NCBI RefSeq assembly: GCF_013410455.1
Contig: NZ_JACCFW010000001.1
Coordinates: 1,256,929 to 1,320,928, forward strand
Source: Allobranchiibius huperziae
GTDB taxonomy: Bacteria > Actinomycetota > Actinomycetes > Actinomycetales > Dermatophilaceae
Length of the DNA: 64,000 nt
Direction of reading: 5' to 3'
In this document: positions 30,278-39,736 of the stretch, piece after piece
Position numbering within the stretch: position 1 is the first letter of the stretch
How the letters are laid out: every line of letters begins with the position of its first letter
Program-made: the position numbers and the translations under genes
The notes under the pieces: model-generated
What the model saw: the letters and a program-made list of their open reading frames with translations, nothing else
The model's database searches: none
Told to the model about the DNA's origin: nothing

Positions 30278-31510
30278 ATGGGCGCGTTGTGGCATCCGTT
30301 CAGCGATATGGGCGCGGTCGAGCGCGACGGCGAGTTCGTCATCACCCGCGGTGAGGGCGCCTACGTCTTCGACGACTACGGCCAGCGCTACCTCGACGCC
30401 ACGGCGGGCCTGTGGTTCGCGAACGTCGGGCACGGGCGCAGTGAACTCGCCGACGCCGCGGCCGAGCAGATGCGCACCATCGCGGCGTACTCCACCTTCG
30501 GTGACTTCACCACGGACGTCACCGTGCAGCTGGCCGAGCGTCTGGCCGGGATCGCCCCGGTGCCCGGCTCGAAGGTCTTCTTCACCTCGGGCGGGTCCGA
30601 CTCGATCGAGACCGCCGCCAAGATCGCCCGCCGCTACTGGGTCGAGCGCGGCGAACCGACCCGCCGCATCCTCGTCGGGCGTGACAAGGCCTACCACGGC
30701 ATGCACTACGCCGGTACGTCGCTCGCCGGCATCCCGGGCAACCACGACGGGTACGGCGAGCTGGTCGCCGACCAGGCGCATGTCGCCTGGGACGACCCGG
30801 AGGACCTGCGCGCCACCATCGAGCGGCTCGGGCCGCAGAACGTCGCGGCGTTCTTCTGCGAGCCGGTGATGGGCGCGGGCGGGGTCTACCCGCCGCCGGA
30901 GGACTACCTGCTCGCGGTCCGCAAGATCTGTGGTGAGTACGAGGTGCTCTTCGTCGCCGACGAGGTGGTCACCGGCTTCGGTCGGATCGGCGGATCCTGG
31001 TTCGCCTCATCGCGCTTCGGCCTCGAGCCGGACTTCGTGACGACCGCCAAGGGCCTCACCTCGGGGTACGTGCCGATGGGCGCGGTCTTCGTGGCGCCCA
31101 AGGTGGCGGCGCCGTTCTTCGAGACCGACGCAGGGCGTTGGCTGCGGCACGGTTACACCTACTCGGGCCACGCCGTCGCGGCGGCCGTCGCTCTGGCCAA
31201 CCTCGACATCATCGAGCAGGAGGGGCTGCTCGACGAGGCACTGCGGCTGCAGGAGACGCTCACCGAGCAGCTGAGCCCGCTGGCGCACCACGCTGCGGTG
31301 ACCGAAGTGCGTTGCGGGACAGGTGCACTCGCCGCGGTTCAGCTCGCGGATGCCCCCAGCGCGATGGCCTTGGCGAAGGCGCTGCGGCTGCGCGGTGTGT
31401 CGACCCGGCCGGTCGGTGCCGGTGGCATCCAGATCTCGCCCGCGTTGATCATGACCGATGACCAGGTGACGGAGATGGCCGAGGCCATCGGGGCCGCGCT
31501 CGACGACTGA
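30278..31510 (+). CDS. Class III PLP-dependent aminotransferase (omega-amino-acid type)
   Basis: A 410-residue fold-type I aminotransferase. Visible motifs are LWHPFSDM at the N-terminus, FFTSGGSDSIETAAKIARRYW for phosphate binding (shown as FTSGGSDSIE), FVADEVVTGFGRIG with the PLP-ring Asp, and FVTTAKGLTSGYVPMGAV with the Schiff-base Lys. The subgroup is that of omega-amino acid, beta-alanine or putrescine transaminases. GGAGG precedes the ATG by 5 nt. The cytochrome P450 gene starts 41 nt downstream and may be cotranscribed. Confidence 0.88.
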   Translation: MGALWHPFSDMGAVERDGEFVITRGEGAYVFDDYGQRYLDATAGLWFANVGHGRSELADAAAEQMRTIAAYSTFGDFTTDVTVQLAERLAGIAPVPGSKVFFTSGGSDSIETAAKIARRYWVERGEPTRRILVGRDKAYHGMHYAGTSLAGIPGNHDGYGELVADQAHVAWDDPEDLRATIERLGPQNVAAFFCEPVMGAGGVYPPPEDYLLAVRKICGEYEVLFVADEVVTGFGRIGGSWFASSRFGLEPDFVTTAKGLTSGYVPMGAVFVAPKVAAPFFETDAGRWLRHGYTYSGHAVAAAVALANLDIIEQEGLLDEALRLQETLTEQLSPLAHHAAVTEVRCGTGALAAVQLADAPSAMALAKALRLRGVSTRPVGAGGIQISPALIMTDDQVTEMAEAIGAALDD

Positions 31511-31551
31511 GCGGGCGCGGGCAGGTCGCACGACGAGGCAGAGTGGTGGTC

Positions 31552-32811
31552 ATGGCCGACGCGACGCAGCTGAAGCAGACCGTGAGGTTCGCGACGAGCC
31601 TCTACGCGGACAAGGGAGCCCGCGCCTACCACGCCTTCGTCCGGCGCGAACCCCTGTCGCAGCTCGCCTACGGTCACCGTCTGCGCGACCCCTACCCCAA
31701 CTACGAGGTGGTACGTGCGCGAGGGCCGTTCGTACGCAACAGGTTCGGACACCCCACCTCGGTCGATCACGCGATATGCAACGAGATCCTGCGTAGTCGC
31801 CGCTTCGGCCCCCGGGCCGAGCACGAAGCGTCCGGGCCCGGCGGCGAGGAGGGGGACCTGTCCTTCCTCACCTACAACCCACCCGACCACACCCGGTTGC
31901 GGCGGCTGGTCGCTCCCGCGTTCGGTCCGCGCCAGATGCGGGGCTACCGCGGCCTGATCGAGCAGACGGTCGACGACCTGCTGGACGACGTCGAAGAGCG
32001 GGGGAGTTTCGACCTCGTGTCGGGCTTCGCCTCACCGCTGCCCATCGCGGTGATCAGCCGGATGATGGGCATCCCCGACTCCGAGACCGAGGGATTCGCG
32101 ACGTACGGCGCCGCCATCGGCACGGCACTGTCCGGGGTGACTTCCCTGCGCCATGCCGCCCGACTGATGCAGGCGAGCCGCGCGCTGACAGACGTCTTCA
32201 CGCGGCTGTTCGAGCTGCGTCGTCGTGAACCGCACGACGACGTGATCTCGCATCTGGTGGCGGCGCAGGGCGAGTCCATCACCCCTGAGGAGATGGTGCC
32301 GCTGTGCACGCTGCTGCTCCTGGCGGGTTTCGAGACCACCGTCAACGCGATCGGCAACGGCGTGCTGGCCCTCATGGAGCACCGGGACCAGTGGGAGCGA
32401 CTGGTCGCCGACCCGGGCCTCGCGGGCGGCGCGGTCGAGGAGGTGCTGCGCTTCGACGCGCCGGTGCAGGGCACGTCGCGGGTCTCCTTCGACGACACCG
32501 TCATCCGTGGCACGCCGATCGGACGGGATGAGTTGGTGCAGCTGCGGATCGGCGGAGCGAACCGCGATCCGACGGTGTTCGATCAGCCGGACCGGTTCGA
32601 CATCACCCGGCCGAACGCCGCCGAGCATCTGGCCTTCTCCGGCGGCATCCACTACTGCCTGGGCGCACCGCTGGCCCGCCTCGAGCTGGCGGTCGTCTTC
32701 GGCGCCCTCGCCCGGCGTCTGCCGCAACTACGCCGCGCAGACAGGCCCGTGCGGTATCGCCGTTCGCTGGTCATCCACGGACCGGCCGCGCTGCCGATGC
32801 GCGTGCGCTGA
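31552..32811 (+). CDS. Cytochrome P450
   Basis: A 419-residue soluble bacterial P450. The I-helix has LLAGFETTVNA (oxygen-binding Thr pair), the K-helix ExxR is EEVLRF, and the heme-binding loop is FSGGIHYCLGAPLARLE, with the axial Cys. The PERF-like segment is DRFDITRP. No reductase or ferredoxin gene is adjacent, so its redox partner must be elsewhere. The ATG at 31552 is preferred to the GTG at 31543. The substrate cannot be inferred. Confidence 0.93.
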   Translation: MADATQLKQTVRFATSLYADKGARAYHAFVRREPLSQLAYGHRLRDPYPNYEVVRARGPFVRNRFGHPTSVDHAICNEILRSRRFGPRAEHEASGPGGEEGDLSFLTYNPPDHTRLRRLVAPAFGPRQMRGYRGLIEQTVDDLLDDVEERGSFDLVSGFASPLPIAVISRMMGIPDSETEGFATYGAAIGTALSGVTSLRHAARLMQASRALTDVFTRLFELRRREPHDDVISHLVAAQGESITPEEMVPLCTLLLLAGFETTVNAIGNGVLALMEHRDQWERLVADPGLAGGAVEEVLRFDAPVQGTSRVSFDDTVIRGTPIGRDELVQLRIGGANRDPTVFDQPDRFDITRPNAAEHLAFSGGIHYCLGAPLARLELAVVFGALARRLPQLRRADRPVRYRRSLVIHGPAALPMRVR

Positions 32812-32821
32812 CCCCGTGACC

Positions 32822-33469
32822 TCAGCGGATGTCGTGCGGGCGGAACTGGATGCTGATGCGCGGTCCGACCGGTGTGCTCGTCTTGGGCACGGCATGCTCC
32901 CAGGTGCGCTGGCACGAGCCGCCCATCACCAGCAGGTCGCCGTGGCCGAGCACGTGCCGCACGGTCCGCCCGGCCCCGCCTCCCACCGGGCGCAGCACCA
33001 GTGCCCGCGGCGCGCCGATCGAGACGATCGCGACCATGGTGTCCTGCCGGGAGGCGCGCCCCTCCCGGTCGCCGTGCCACGTGACCGAGTCGCGCCCGTC
33101 GCGGTAGAGGCACATGCCGACCGTGGTGAACGGTTCGCCCAGCTCCTCGCGGTAGTGCGCCGACAACATCGAACGCGCTTGCGCCAGCACCGGATCGGGC
33201 CACGGTTCGCTTTCGCCGTAGAACCGCAGCAGCCGGGGAGTGGCGACCTCCTTGTCCCACATCACCCGCCGCTCGCTGCGCCAGTCGACTCCCGCCGCGC
33301 CGCCCAGCGTGAGGCGGGTGAACAGCTCGTCGGCGCCCGTCAGCCATCCTGGCCGCACGTCGATCCATGCGCCGTGGGAGAGCGGCGTACGACGGACACC
33401 GGTGTCGAGGGTGCGCAGCCCGACGTCCTCGACCTGATCGAGCAGCGATCCTTGGAGCACGAAGGTCAT
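32822..33469 (-). CDS. alkB: AlkB-like 2-oxoglutarate/Fe(II) dioxygenase (alkylated DNA repair)
   Basis: A 215-residue protein. The iron ligands are in VTWHGDREG (HxD) and at the later His in RTWEHAVP, and the 2-oxoglutarate-binding Arg is in RISIQFRP. The family's LLVMGG segment is present. AlkB enzymes remove 1-methyladenine and 3-methylcytosine by oxidation. The ATG at 33469 is chosen because the conserved protein begins there. A 14-bp sequence resembling an actinobacterial LexA box lies 12 bp upstream. Confidence 0.88.
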   Translation of the reverse strand: MTFVLQGSLLDQVEDVGLRTLDTGVRRTPLSHGAWIDVRPGWLTGADELFTRLTLGGAAGVDWRSERRVMWDKEVATPRLLRFYGESEPWPDPVLAQARSMLSAHYREELGEPFTTVGMCLYRDGRDSVTWHGDREGRASRQDTMVAIVSIGAPRALVLRPVGGGAGRTVRHVLGHGDLLVMGGSCQRTWEHAVPKTSTPVGPRISIQFRPHDIR

Positions 33470-33480
33470 GATCACGACGA

Positions 33481-33494
33481 TAGACGTATGTTCG
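33481..33494 (-). promoter_or_regulatory. SOS (LexA)-like box upstream of alkB
   Basis: On the minus strand CGAACATACGTCTA matches the actinobacterial LexA consensus CGAACRNRYGTTYG at 12 of 14 positions; the right half-site is degenerate. Position, 12 bp before the alkB start, suits an operator. One perfect half-site only, so this is tentative. Confidence 0.35.
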
Positions 33495-33568
33495 AATCGA
33501 TGCCAGGGGTGTGCAGAATCACGCTTCAAGCGTCGCGTCCGCAACAAGAGCATAGGTAGGCTATAGAG

Positions 33569-34780
33569 ATGTCCGAATCTGTTGAATCCACCAGCCCGAA
33601 GACTCCGACCGACGCCCATCCCGGGCCACTCGCCGGCGTGCGTGTGATCGATCTGGCCACCGTCGTGATGGGCCCCTACGCCTGTCAGATCCTCGGCGAC
33701 CTCGGGGCCGACGTGATCAAAGTGGAGTCACCGCACGGCGACCTGGCCCGCATCTCGGTGCCGAGTCGGCACCCCCAGATGGGGGCGCTGGCACTCAACG
33801 TGAACCGCAACAAGCGCAGCGTGGTGCTCGACCTCAAGACCGACGAAGGCAAGGCCGACCTGCACGGGCTGCTGGAGGACACGGACGTCCTCGTCACCAA
33901 CATGCGCCCCGGCGCGCTGACCCGCCTGGGCTTCGACTACGCCTCGCTCGACGAGCGCTATCCCGCGCTCATCTACTGCAGCGCCCAGGGTTTCCGCTCG
34001 GACTCCCCGCTGGCCGACCGTGCGGCGTACGACGAGATCGTCCAGGCCGCGAGCGGTCTCACCGACCTGATGCTGCGCGCGACCGGCACCGCCAACTACG
34101 TGCCGACGATCCTGGCCGACAAGGTGTGCGCGCTCACCATCGTCTACTCGGTGCTGGCCGCGGTCATCAGTCAGCGCGCGACCGGCCTCGGACAGCACGT
34201 CGAGATCCCGATGACGGACACGATGCTCGCGTTCAACCTTGTCGAGCACCTGGGCGGGCACACCTTCGAGCCGCCGGTCGGGCCGACCGGTTTCTACCGC
34301 TCGCTCGGCACCGGCCACGCGGCCGTCGAGACCAAGGACGGCTGGGCGTGCATCCTGCCCTACAGCGAGAAGAACGTCCGTGACTTCTTCGTCGCGTCGG
34401 GGCACGGTGACCTCAACGAGGACCCGCGCTTCGTCTCGTGGGCGAAGGTGCGCGAGGACATGTCCGTCCTCTACACCGAGCTGGAGCGCATCGCCCGCGA
34501 ACGCACGACCGCCGAGTGGGAGACCCTGTGCGCCGAGCACAGCATCCCGATGGCGCCGGTCCTGCAGATCGAGGACGCCACGGAGTCGGATTACGTACGC
34601 GACGGTCACCTGCTCGACGTCGCCGAGCACCCCACGGAGGGCGGCTACCGCTCCATCGGCATCCCGATCCGCTTCAGCCGCACCCCGGCTGCCGTGACCC
34701 GACCGACGCCCACCCTCGGGCAGCACAACGAGGAGATCCTCGGTGACCGGGCACGACGCACCCAGGAAGACGACGCATGA
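33569..34780 (+). CDS. CaiB/BaiF family III CoA-transferase (probably glutarate CoA-transferase)
   Basis: A 403-residue formyl-CoA-transferase-type enzyme. The N-terminal GVRVIDLATVVMGPYACQ and LGADVIKVESP are the family hallmarks. The catalytic Asp sits in DRAAYDEIVQAASGLTD. The stop overlaps the acyl-CoA dehydrogenase start (ATGA), so the two are made together. In other bacteria and in mitochondria a family III transferase makes glutaryl-CoA for glutaryl-CoA dehydrogenase; the downstream partner supports that role here. The ATG follows a TATAGAG sequence closely, so the transcript may be nearly leaderless. Confidence 0.87.
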   Translation: MSESVESTSPKTPTDAHPGPLAGVRVIDLATVVMGPYACQILGDLGADVIKVESPHGDLARISVPSRHPQMGALALNVNRNKRSVVLDLKTDEGKADLHGLLEDTDVLVTNMRPGALTRLGFDYASLDERYPALIYCSAQGFRSDSPLADRAAYDEIVQAASGLTDLMLRATGTANYVPTILADKVCALTIVYSVLAAVISQRATGLGQHVEIPMTDTMLAFNLVEHLGGHTFEPPVGPTGFYRSLGTGHAAVETKDGWACILPYSEKNVRDFFVASGHGDLNEDPRFVSWAKVREDMSVLYTELERIARERTTAEWETLCAEHSIPMAPVLQIEDATESDYVRDGHLLDVAEHPTEGGYRSIGIPIRFSRTPAAVTRPTPTLGQHNEEILGDRARRTQEDDA

Positions 34781-35988
34781 GCGACCACGAGCACCAGCCC
34801 GTCGCGCCGCTGCGCGAGGACTTCCTGGCAGCCGATCTGTACGGGTATCAGGAGCTCCTGACCGACCGCGAGAACGACGTCGTACGCCGGGTGCGTGCGT
34901 TCCTGGAGGCCGAGGTGCGCCCGCGCGCCAACGAGTTCTGGGAGGCCGCGGAATCGCCGCGGCACCTGCTGCCCCGACTCGCCGAGCTCGACGTCGTAGG
35001 CCTCGGCTACGACTTCGAGGACCGCCCCGCGATGAGCAAGGTGCTCACCGGCTGGCTCGGGATGGAGTTCGCGCGCGTCGACCCGTCCACCGGGACGATG
35101 TTCGGCGTGCACAGCGGGCTGGCGATGGGCAGCATCTCGATCCTGGGGTCGCAGGAGCAGAAGGCGCGCTGGCTGCCGGCGATGCGGCGGATGGAGAAGG
35201 TCGGCGCGTTCGCGCTGTCCGAGCCGCACGGCGGATCCGACGTGTCCGGCGGTCTGGAGACGACCGCGCGCCGGGACGGCGACGACTGGATCATCAACGG
35301 CGGCAAGCGCTGGATCGGCAACGGCACCTTCGCCGACGTGATCGTCGTCTACGCGAAGGACGAGGCCGACGATCAGGTGAAGGGCTTCTTGGTCGAGAAG
35401 GAGTTCGAGGGGTTCTCAGCCAGCAAGATCGAGGGCAAGTACGCCCTGCGTGCCGTGCAGAACGCCGACCTGACCTTCGAGAACTGCAGAGTGCCGGCGG
35501 CCAACAAGCTGGAGCACGCCAACTCCTTCGCCGACACGGCCAAGGTGCTGCGCCTCACGCGCGGCGGTGTCGCGTGGAGCGCGGTCGGGCTGATGCTCGG
35601 CGCGTTCGAGCGGGCCGTGGCCTACTCGCAGGAACGGGTGCAGTTCGGCAAGCCGATCGGCTCCTTCCAGCTCATCTCCGACCTGATCGCCCGGTCGGCG
35701 GCCGACATCACCGCCAGTCTGGGGATGGCCGTGCGGGTCGCGCAGCTGCAGGACGCGGGCGTCTTCCACGACGAGCAGGCCGCGATGTGCAAGTCGTTCA
35801 CCACCACCCGCGCTCGCGAGGTCGTGGCCCGGTCGCGCGAGATCCTCGGCGGCAACGGGATCCTGCTGGAGAACGACGCCGTGCGCTACTTCGCCGACGC
35901 CGAGGCGCTCTACTCCTACGAGGGCACCAGTCAGATGAACAACCTGATCGTCGGTCGCGCCTGCACCGGTCTGTCGGCGTTCGTCTAG
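34777..35988 (+). CDS. Acyl-CoA dehydrogenase, glutaryl-CoA dehydrogenase-like
   Basis: A 403-residue flavoprotein. FAFALSEPHGGSDVSG-type segment (GAFALSEPHGGSDV) binds FAD, and the catalytic Glu is in YSYEGTSQMNNLIVGRA near the C-terminus. The ARDFGKPIGSFQLI-like QFGKPIGSFQLI is standard. The spacing of that Glu, close to the C-terminus, and the adjacent CoA-transferase fit glutaryl-CoA dehydrogenase, which yields crotonyl-CoA and CO2 in lysine or glutarate breakdown. Substrate is inferred from context. Confidence 0.85.
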   Translation: MSDHEHQPVAPLREDFLAADLYGYQELLTDRENDVVRRVRAFLEAEVRPRANEFWEAAESPRHLLPRLAELDVVGLGYDFEDRPAMSKVLTGWLGMEFARVDPSTGTMFGVHSGLAMGSISILGSQEQKARWLPAMRRMEKVGAFALSEPHGGSDVSGGLETTARRDGDDWIINGGKRWIGNGTFADVIVVYAKDEADDQVKGFLVEKEFEGFSASKIEGKYALRAVQNADLTFENCRVPAANKLEHANSFADTAKVLRLTRGGVAWSAVGLMLGAFERAVAYSQERVQFGKPIGSFQLISDLIARSAADITASLGMAVRVAQLQDAGVFHDEQAAMCKSFTTTRAREVVARSREILGGNGILLENDAVRYFADAEALYSYEGTSQMNNLIVGRACTGLSAFV

Positions 35989-35989
35989 G

Positions 35990-37561
35990 TCACCCGGCGT
36001 GGCCGGACCGGGCCTCCAGCACCGCACGTGCCGCGTGGTATCCGCCGAGCCCGCTGACCCCGCCACCGCGGCGCGATCCGGCACCGGCGAGCAGCACTCC
36101 GTCGTACGCCGACCGCACGCCCCACCGTGCAGACGCGTCGTCGAGCGCCTCGTCGTCCTCGGCGAACGGCCAGGACAGCGGCCCGTGGAAGATGTTGCCG
36201 CCGGGCATCGTCAGGGCGTCCTGCAGGTCTCGGGTCGTCTTCGTCTCGATGCAGGGCCGCCCGTCGGGCGTCCTGAGGACGACGTCCTCGATCGGTTCGG
36301 CGAGCACGCTGGACAGCGAATCGAGCACCGACCGCTCGTACGTCGTGCGTGCGGCGTCGAGGTCGGCCCCGTCGAGCAACCGGTCGGGCGTCTGCAGAGC
36401 GAAGACGGTCAGGGTGTGTGCTCCCGACTGCTGCAGACCGGGCGACAGGATGCTCGGGTCGGTGATCGAGTGGCAGTAGATCTCGGCGGGCACCGGTTGC
36501 GGCAGGGCGCCCGAAAGCGCTGTGCGGTAGGCGGATTCGAGCTGCGTGTAGGTCTCGTTGATGTGGAATGTGCCGCCGAACGCGGCGGCGGACGGCACCG
36601 CGGCGTCGCGTAACCGCGGCAGCCGCGAGAGCAGCAGGTTGACCTTCACCTGAGCACCCTCGGCCCGCTCGGCCGGCTCGGCGCCCATCAGCTGGTCCAG
36701 CACGGCCGGAGCGGCCGCCCACAGCACGTGGCGGGCCACGACCCTCGACTCGTCCCCGGCGGCGCTGCGCCAGGCGACGGTGCCGTCGCCCACCGACAGC
36801 ACCTCGGCATCGGTGCGCAGCTCCGCGCCACCACGCCGCGCGGCCCCCTCGAGCGCCCCGCTCACCGCGCCCATGCCACCGACGGGCACGTCCCAGTCGC
36901 CGGTGCCCCCGCCGATCACGTGGTAGAGGAAGCAGATGTTCTGCTGCAGGTCCTCGTCGTGGGCCGACGCGTAGGTCGAGATGAGCCCGTCGGTGAGCAC
37001 CACCCCACGGACCAGGTCGTCGGTCACCGACGACTCGATGACCTCACCGAGCGGTCGCTCCAGGAAGTCCCGCGTGATCGAGGGATCGCCGACCAGCGCG
37101 GCCACGTCGCTGCGAAGGGGGAGCGGCCCGGTGACCGTGGGCCAGAGGGCCTGCGCCAGGTGTGAGGTACGCGCGTACAAGCGGTCCCAGCCCTCGACAT
37201 CGTCGCCGGCTCCGAGCGCCTCGAACGACGCCCGCGTCGCCAGGGGGTCGCCATGGTCGATCAGCAGGCCTCGGTCGGTGCCCGGCTGTGGTGTGTAGGA
37301 GGAGTAACGGCGTCGGAGCAGGGTGATCCGCAGGTCGAGGTCGTCGATGATCTGCCGAGGAAGCAGGCTGACGAGGTAGGAGTAGCGGCTGAGCCGGGCG
37401 CCCATGCCCGGGAACGCCTCTGCCGACACCGAGGCCCCGCCCAGATGGTCAGATCGTTCGAGCAGCAGCACCGACAGGCCCGCCCGGGAGAGGTAGGCGG
37501 CGGCGGTGAGGCCGTTGTGGCCCCCACCGACGATCACGACGTCGTAGGTCTGCTGCGGCAT
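35990..37561 (-). CDS. FAD-dependent oxidoreductase, phytoene-dehydrogenase/PYROXD2-like
   Basis: A 523-residue flavoprotein. The N-terminal dinucleotide fold is YDVVIVGGGHNGLTAAAYL, followed by LLLERSDHLGG. The C-terminal FAD motif is GVLLAGAGSRRGGGVSGLGG. A conserved KVNLLLSRLPRL strand fits the PYROXD2 group, distinct from the carotenoid desaturases despite shared folds; no carotenoid genes are nearby. It starts at ATG 37561 with GAGCGG before it and is divergent from recO. It ends 1 nt after the stop of the convergent dehydrogenase gene. Confidence 0.83.
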   Translation of the reverse strand: MPQQTYDVVIVGGGHNGLTAAAYLSRAGLSVLLLERSDHLGGASVSAEAFPGMGARLSRYSYLVSLLPRQIIDDLDLRITLLRRRYSSYTPQPGTDRGLLIDHGDPLATRASFEALGAGDDVEGWDRLYARTSHLAQALWPTVTGPLPLRSDVAALVGDPSITRDFLERPLGEVIESSVTDDLVRGVVLTDGLISTYASAHDEDLQQNICFLYHVIGGGTGDWDVPVGGMGAVSGALEGAARRGGAELRTDAEVLSVGDGTVAWRSAAGDESRVVARHVLWAAAPAVLDQLMGAEPAERAEGAQVKVNLLLSRLPRLRDAAVPSAAAFGGTFHINETYTQLESAYRTALSGALPQPVPAEIYCHSITDPSILSPGLQQSGAHTLTVFALQTPDRLLDGADLDAARTTYERSVLDSLSSVLAEPIEDVVLRTPDGRPCIETKTTRDLQDALTMPGGNIFHGPLSWPFAEDDEALDDASARWGVRSAYDGVLLAGAGSRRGGGVSGLGGYHAARAVLEARSGHAG

Positions 37562-37624
37562 CCGCTCAGAGTAGGCGCGTGTCCACCGTGGCTCCGCGCG
37601 GTCATCAGCGACAATGGAGTCACC

Positions 37625-38398
37625 ATGCCCACCTACAAGGACGTCGCGATCGTCGTGCGCACCCACAAGTTGGGTGAGACGGACCGGATCGTGACGATGC
37701 TGACCCGCGGACGGGGCAAGGTGCGCGCGGTGGCCAAGGGGGTGCGGCGTACCAAGTCCCGTTTCGGCGCGCGCCTCGAGCCGGGCATGGTCGTGGAGTT
37801 GCAGTGCTACGAGGGGCGTTCGCTCGACACGGTCACCCAGGCCGAGATGATCGCGTCGTACGGCGACCACATCTCGCGTGACTACCCGGCCTTCACCGCT
37901 GCCACGGCGATGCTGGAGACCGCCGACCGGTTGAGCGAGGAGCACGAGCCGGTGGTCCAGCAGTTCAACCTGCTCGCCGGCGGGCTGGCGGCGCTCGCCG
38001 GCCGGACCCATCCGACCGACCTGGTCCTGGACTCCTACCTGCTGCGTGCGGTCTCGATCGCCGGCTGGGCGCCCACCTTCGTCAACTGCGCGGGCTGCGG
38101 CGCGATCGGACCGCACCGGGCGTTCAACCTGGCCGCCGGTGGGGCCGTGTGTCATTCGTGCCGTACGCCGGGATCGTCGGCCCCCGATCCACGCACCTTC
38201 GAGCTGCTCGCCGCCCTGTTGTCGGGCGACTGGGAACAGGCCGAACGCTCCGACGAGCGCGCCCGGCGCGAGGCCGACGGGCTGGTCGCGGCCTACCTGC
38301 AGTGGCACCTGGAGCGCGGGGTGCGCTCCCTGCGACTGGTCGACCACCCCGTCTACGTCGAGCCGTTGCCGCCCGCCGTGGGGGTCGCGCTGTCGTGA
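37625..38398 (+). CDS. recO: DNA repair protein RecO
   Basis: A 257-residue recombination mediator that loads RecA with RecF and RecR. The N-terminal OB fold has [19 protein letters not shown] and the [21 protein letters not shown] region. The central zinc finger Cys residues are visible in NCAGCG and CHSCR. Length is typical. The stop overlaps uppS by 4 nt. Confidence 0.94.
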   Translation: MPTYKDVAIVVRTHKLGETDRIVTMLTRGRGKVRAVAKGVRRTKSRFGARLEPGMVVELQCYEGRSLDTVTQAEMIASYGDHISRDYPAFTAATAMLETADRLSEEHEPVVQQFNLLAGGLAALAGRTHPTDLVLDSYLLRAVSIAGWAPTFVNCAGCGAIGPHRAFNLAAGGAVCHSCRTPGSSAPDPRTFELLAALLSGDWEQAERSDERARREADGLVAAYLQWHLERGVRSLRLVDHPVYVEPLPPAVGVALS

Positions 38399-39171
38399 CG
38401 CCACCAATTTCGCCGCCCGCGCACGCGACCGGCGCACGACCGCCTGCGATCCCCAAGGGGCTTGTCCCGCAACACATCGCGATGGTGATGGACGGCAACG
38501 GCCGGTGGGCCAACGCACGCGGACTGCCTCGCACGAAGGGGCACGAGGCAGGCGAGGCGCAACTCATCGACGTCATCGCCGGCGCCATCGAGGCGGGCGT
38601 GCCCAACCTGTCGGCGTACATGTTCAGCACCGAGAACTGGCGCCGATCGCCGGACGAGGTGCGCTTCCTGATGGGCTTCAACCGCGACGTGATCCGCCGC
38701 CGGGTCGACCTGCTGCACTCCTGGGGGGTGCGCTGCCGGTGGTCCGGACAGCGGCCGAGGCTGTGGCGCTCGGTCATCAAGGAGTTGCAGCGCGCCGAGG
38801 AGATGACCGCCGGCAACACCGTGATGACACTGCAGATGTGCGTCAACTACGGCGGCCGCGCCGAGATCGCCGCAGCCACCCGCCGGATCGCCGAACAGGT
38901 GCAGGCGGGGAGATTGAAGCCGTCGAGCATCGACGAGCGCACCATCGCGCGCAATCTGGACTGGCCCGACATGCCGGACGTCGACCTCTTCGTGCGCTCC
39001 TCGGGCGAGCAGCGCACGAGCAACTTCCTGCTCTGGCAGTCCGCGTACGCCGAGCTGGTCTTCCTCGACACGCTCTGGCCGGACTTCGACCGGCTCGACC
39101 TGTGGCGCGCGATCCAGATCTTCGTGGACCGCGACCGTCGTTTCGGCGGCGCGGTCGACGCCGCACGGTGA
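38395..39171 (+). CDS. uppS: Isoprenyl transferase (cis-prenyl diphosphate synthase)
   Basis: A 258-residue cis-prenyltransferase making the polyprenyl carrier lipid for cell wall synthesis. The first conserved region is [16 protein letters not shown] with the catalytic Asp, followed by GHEAG and [13 protein letters not shown], and [19 protein letters not shown] near the C-terminus. The GTG start overlaps recO. Whether the product is C50 or C55 cannot be read from the sequence. Confidence 0.95.
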   Translation: MTPPISPPAHATGARPPAIPKGLVPQHIAMVMDGNGRWANARGLPRTKGHEAGEAQLIDVIAGAIEAGVPNLSAYMFSTENWRRSPDEVRFLMGFNRDVIRRRVDLLHSWGVRCRWSGQRPRLWRSVIKELQRAEEMTAGNTVMTLQMCVNYGGRAEIAAATRRIAEQVQAGRLKPSSIDERTIARNLDWPDMPDVDLFVRSSGEQRTSNFLLWQSAYAELVFLDTLWPDFDRLDLWRAIQIFVDRDRRFGGAVDAAR

Positions 39172-39178
39172 CCCGCCG

Positions 39179-39718
39179 GTGCCGCCCGGAGTGACGATAC
39201 GTCCGGAGCGGCCCGCCGACTTCGACGCGATCCACGACGTGGTGCGAGCCGCTTTCGAGTCCGACCTGCAGCCCGATCTGGTGCGCGCGATCAGGAACGA
39301 CGCCTGCTACCGGCCCCCGATGTCGTTCGTGGCGATCGACGGATCGCAGGTGGTCGGGCACGTCATGCTCGACGGCTGCTGGGTGCGCAGCACCACGGGA
39401 CTGCGGCCCATCGTGATGCTCTCCCCGCTCGCGGTCGCTCCCGACCACCAGGGCCACGGCATCGGCACGGCGCTCATCGACACGGCCGTCGCTGCCGCGG
39501 AGGCGGCACACGAGCCCCTCATCGTCCTCGAGGGCAGCCCGGCGTACTACGGGTCACGAGGTTTCGGCTTCGCGGGCGACCACGGGCTCACGCTCCCGCT
39601 CCCGGATTGGGCTCCGGCGCGGGCCGCCCAGGTGCGGCTGCTCACGACGTACGAGGCGCGCGATCAGACCCTGCGCGGCGCCGTCGTCTACCCGGAGCCG
39701 TTCTCCGCGCTGGAATGA
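39179..39718 (+). CDS. GNAT family N-acetyltransferase (YhbS-like)
   Basis: A 179-residue acetyltransferase. The acetyl-CoA binding segment is LAVAPDHQGHGIGTALI, preceded by strand 4 and followed by a Tyr-containing GSPAYYGSRGFGFA segment typical of the YhbS group. The start is a GTG 7 nt after uppS, suggesting cotranscription. The acceptor is unknown. Confidence 0.85.
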   Translation: MPPGVTIRPERPADFDAIHDVVRAAFESDLQPDLVRAIRNDACYRPPMSFVAIDGSQVVGHVMLDGCWVRSTTGLRPIVMLSPLAVAPDHQGHGIGTALIDTAVAAAEAAHEPLIVLEGSPAYYGSRGFGFAGDHGLTLPLPDWAPARAAQVRLLTTYEARDQTLRGAVVYPEPFSALE

Positions 39719-39736
39719 GGCCCGAGGCGATTCCGG

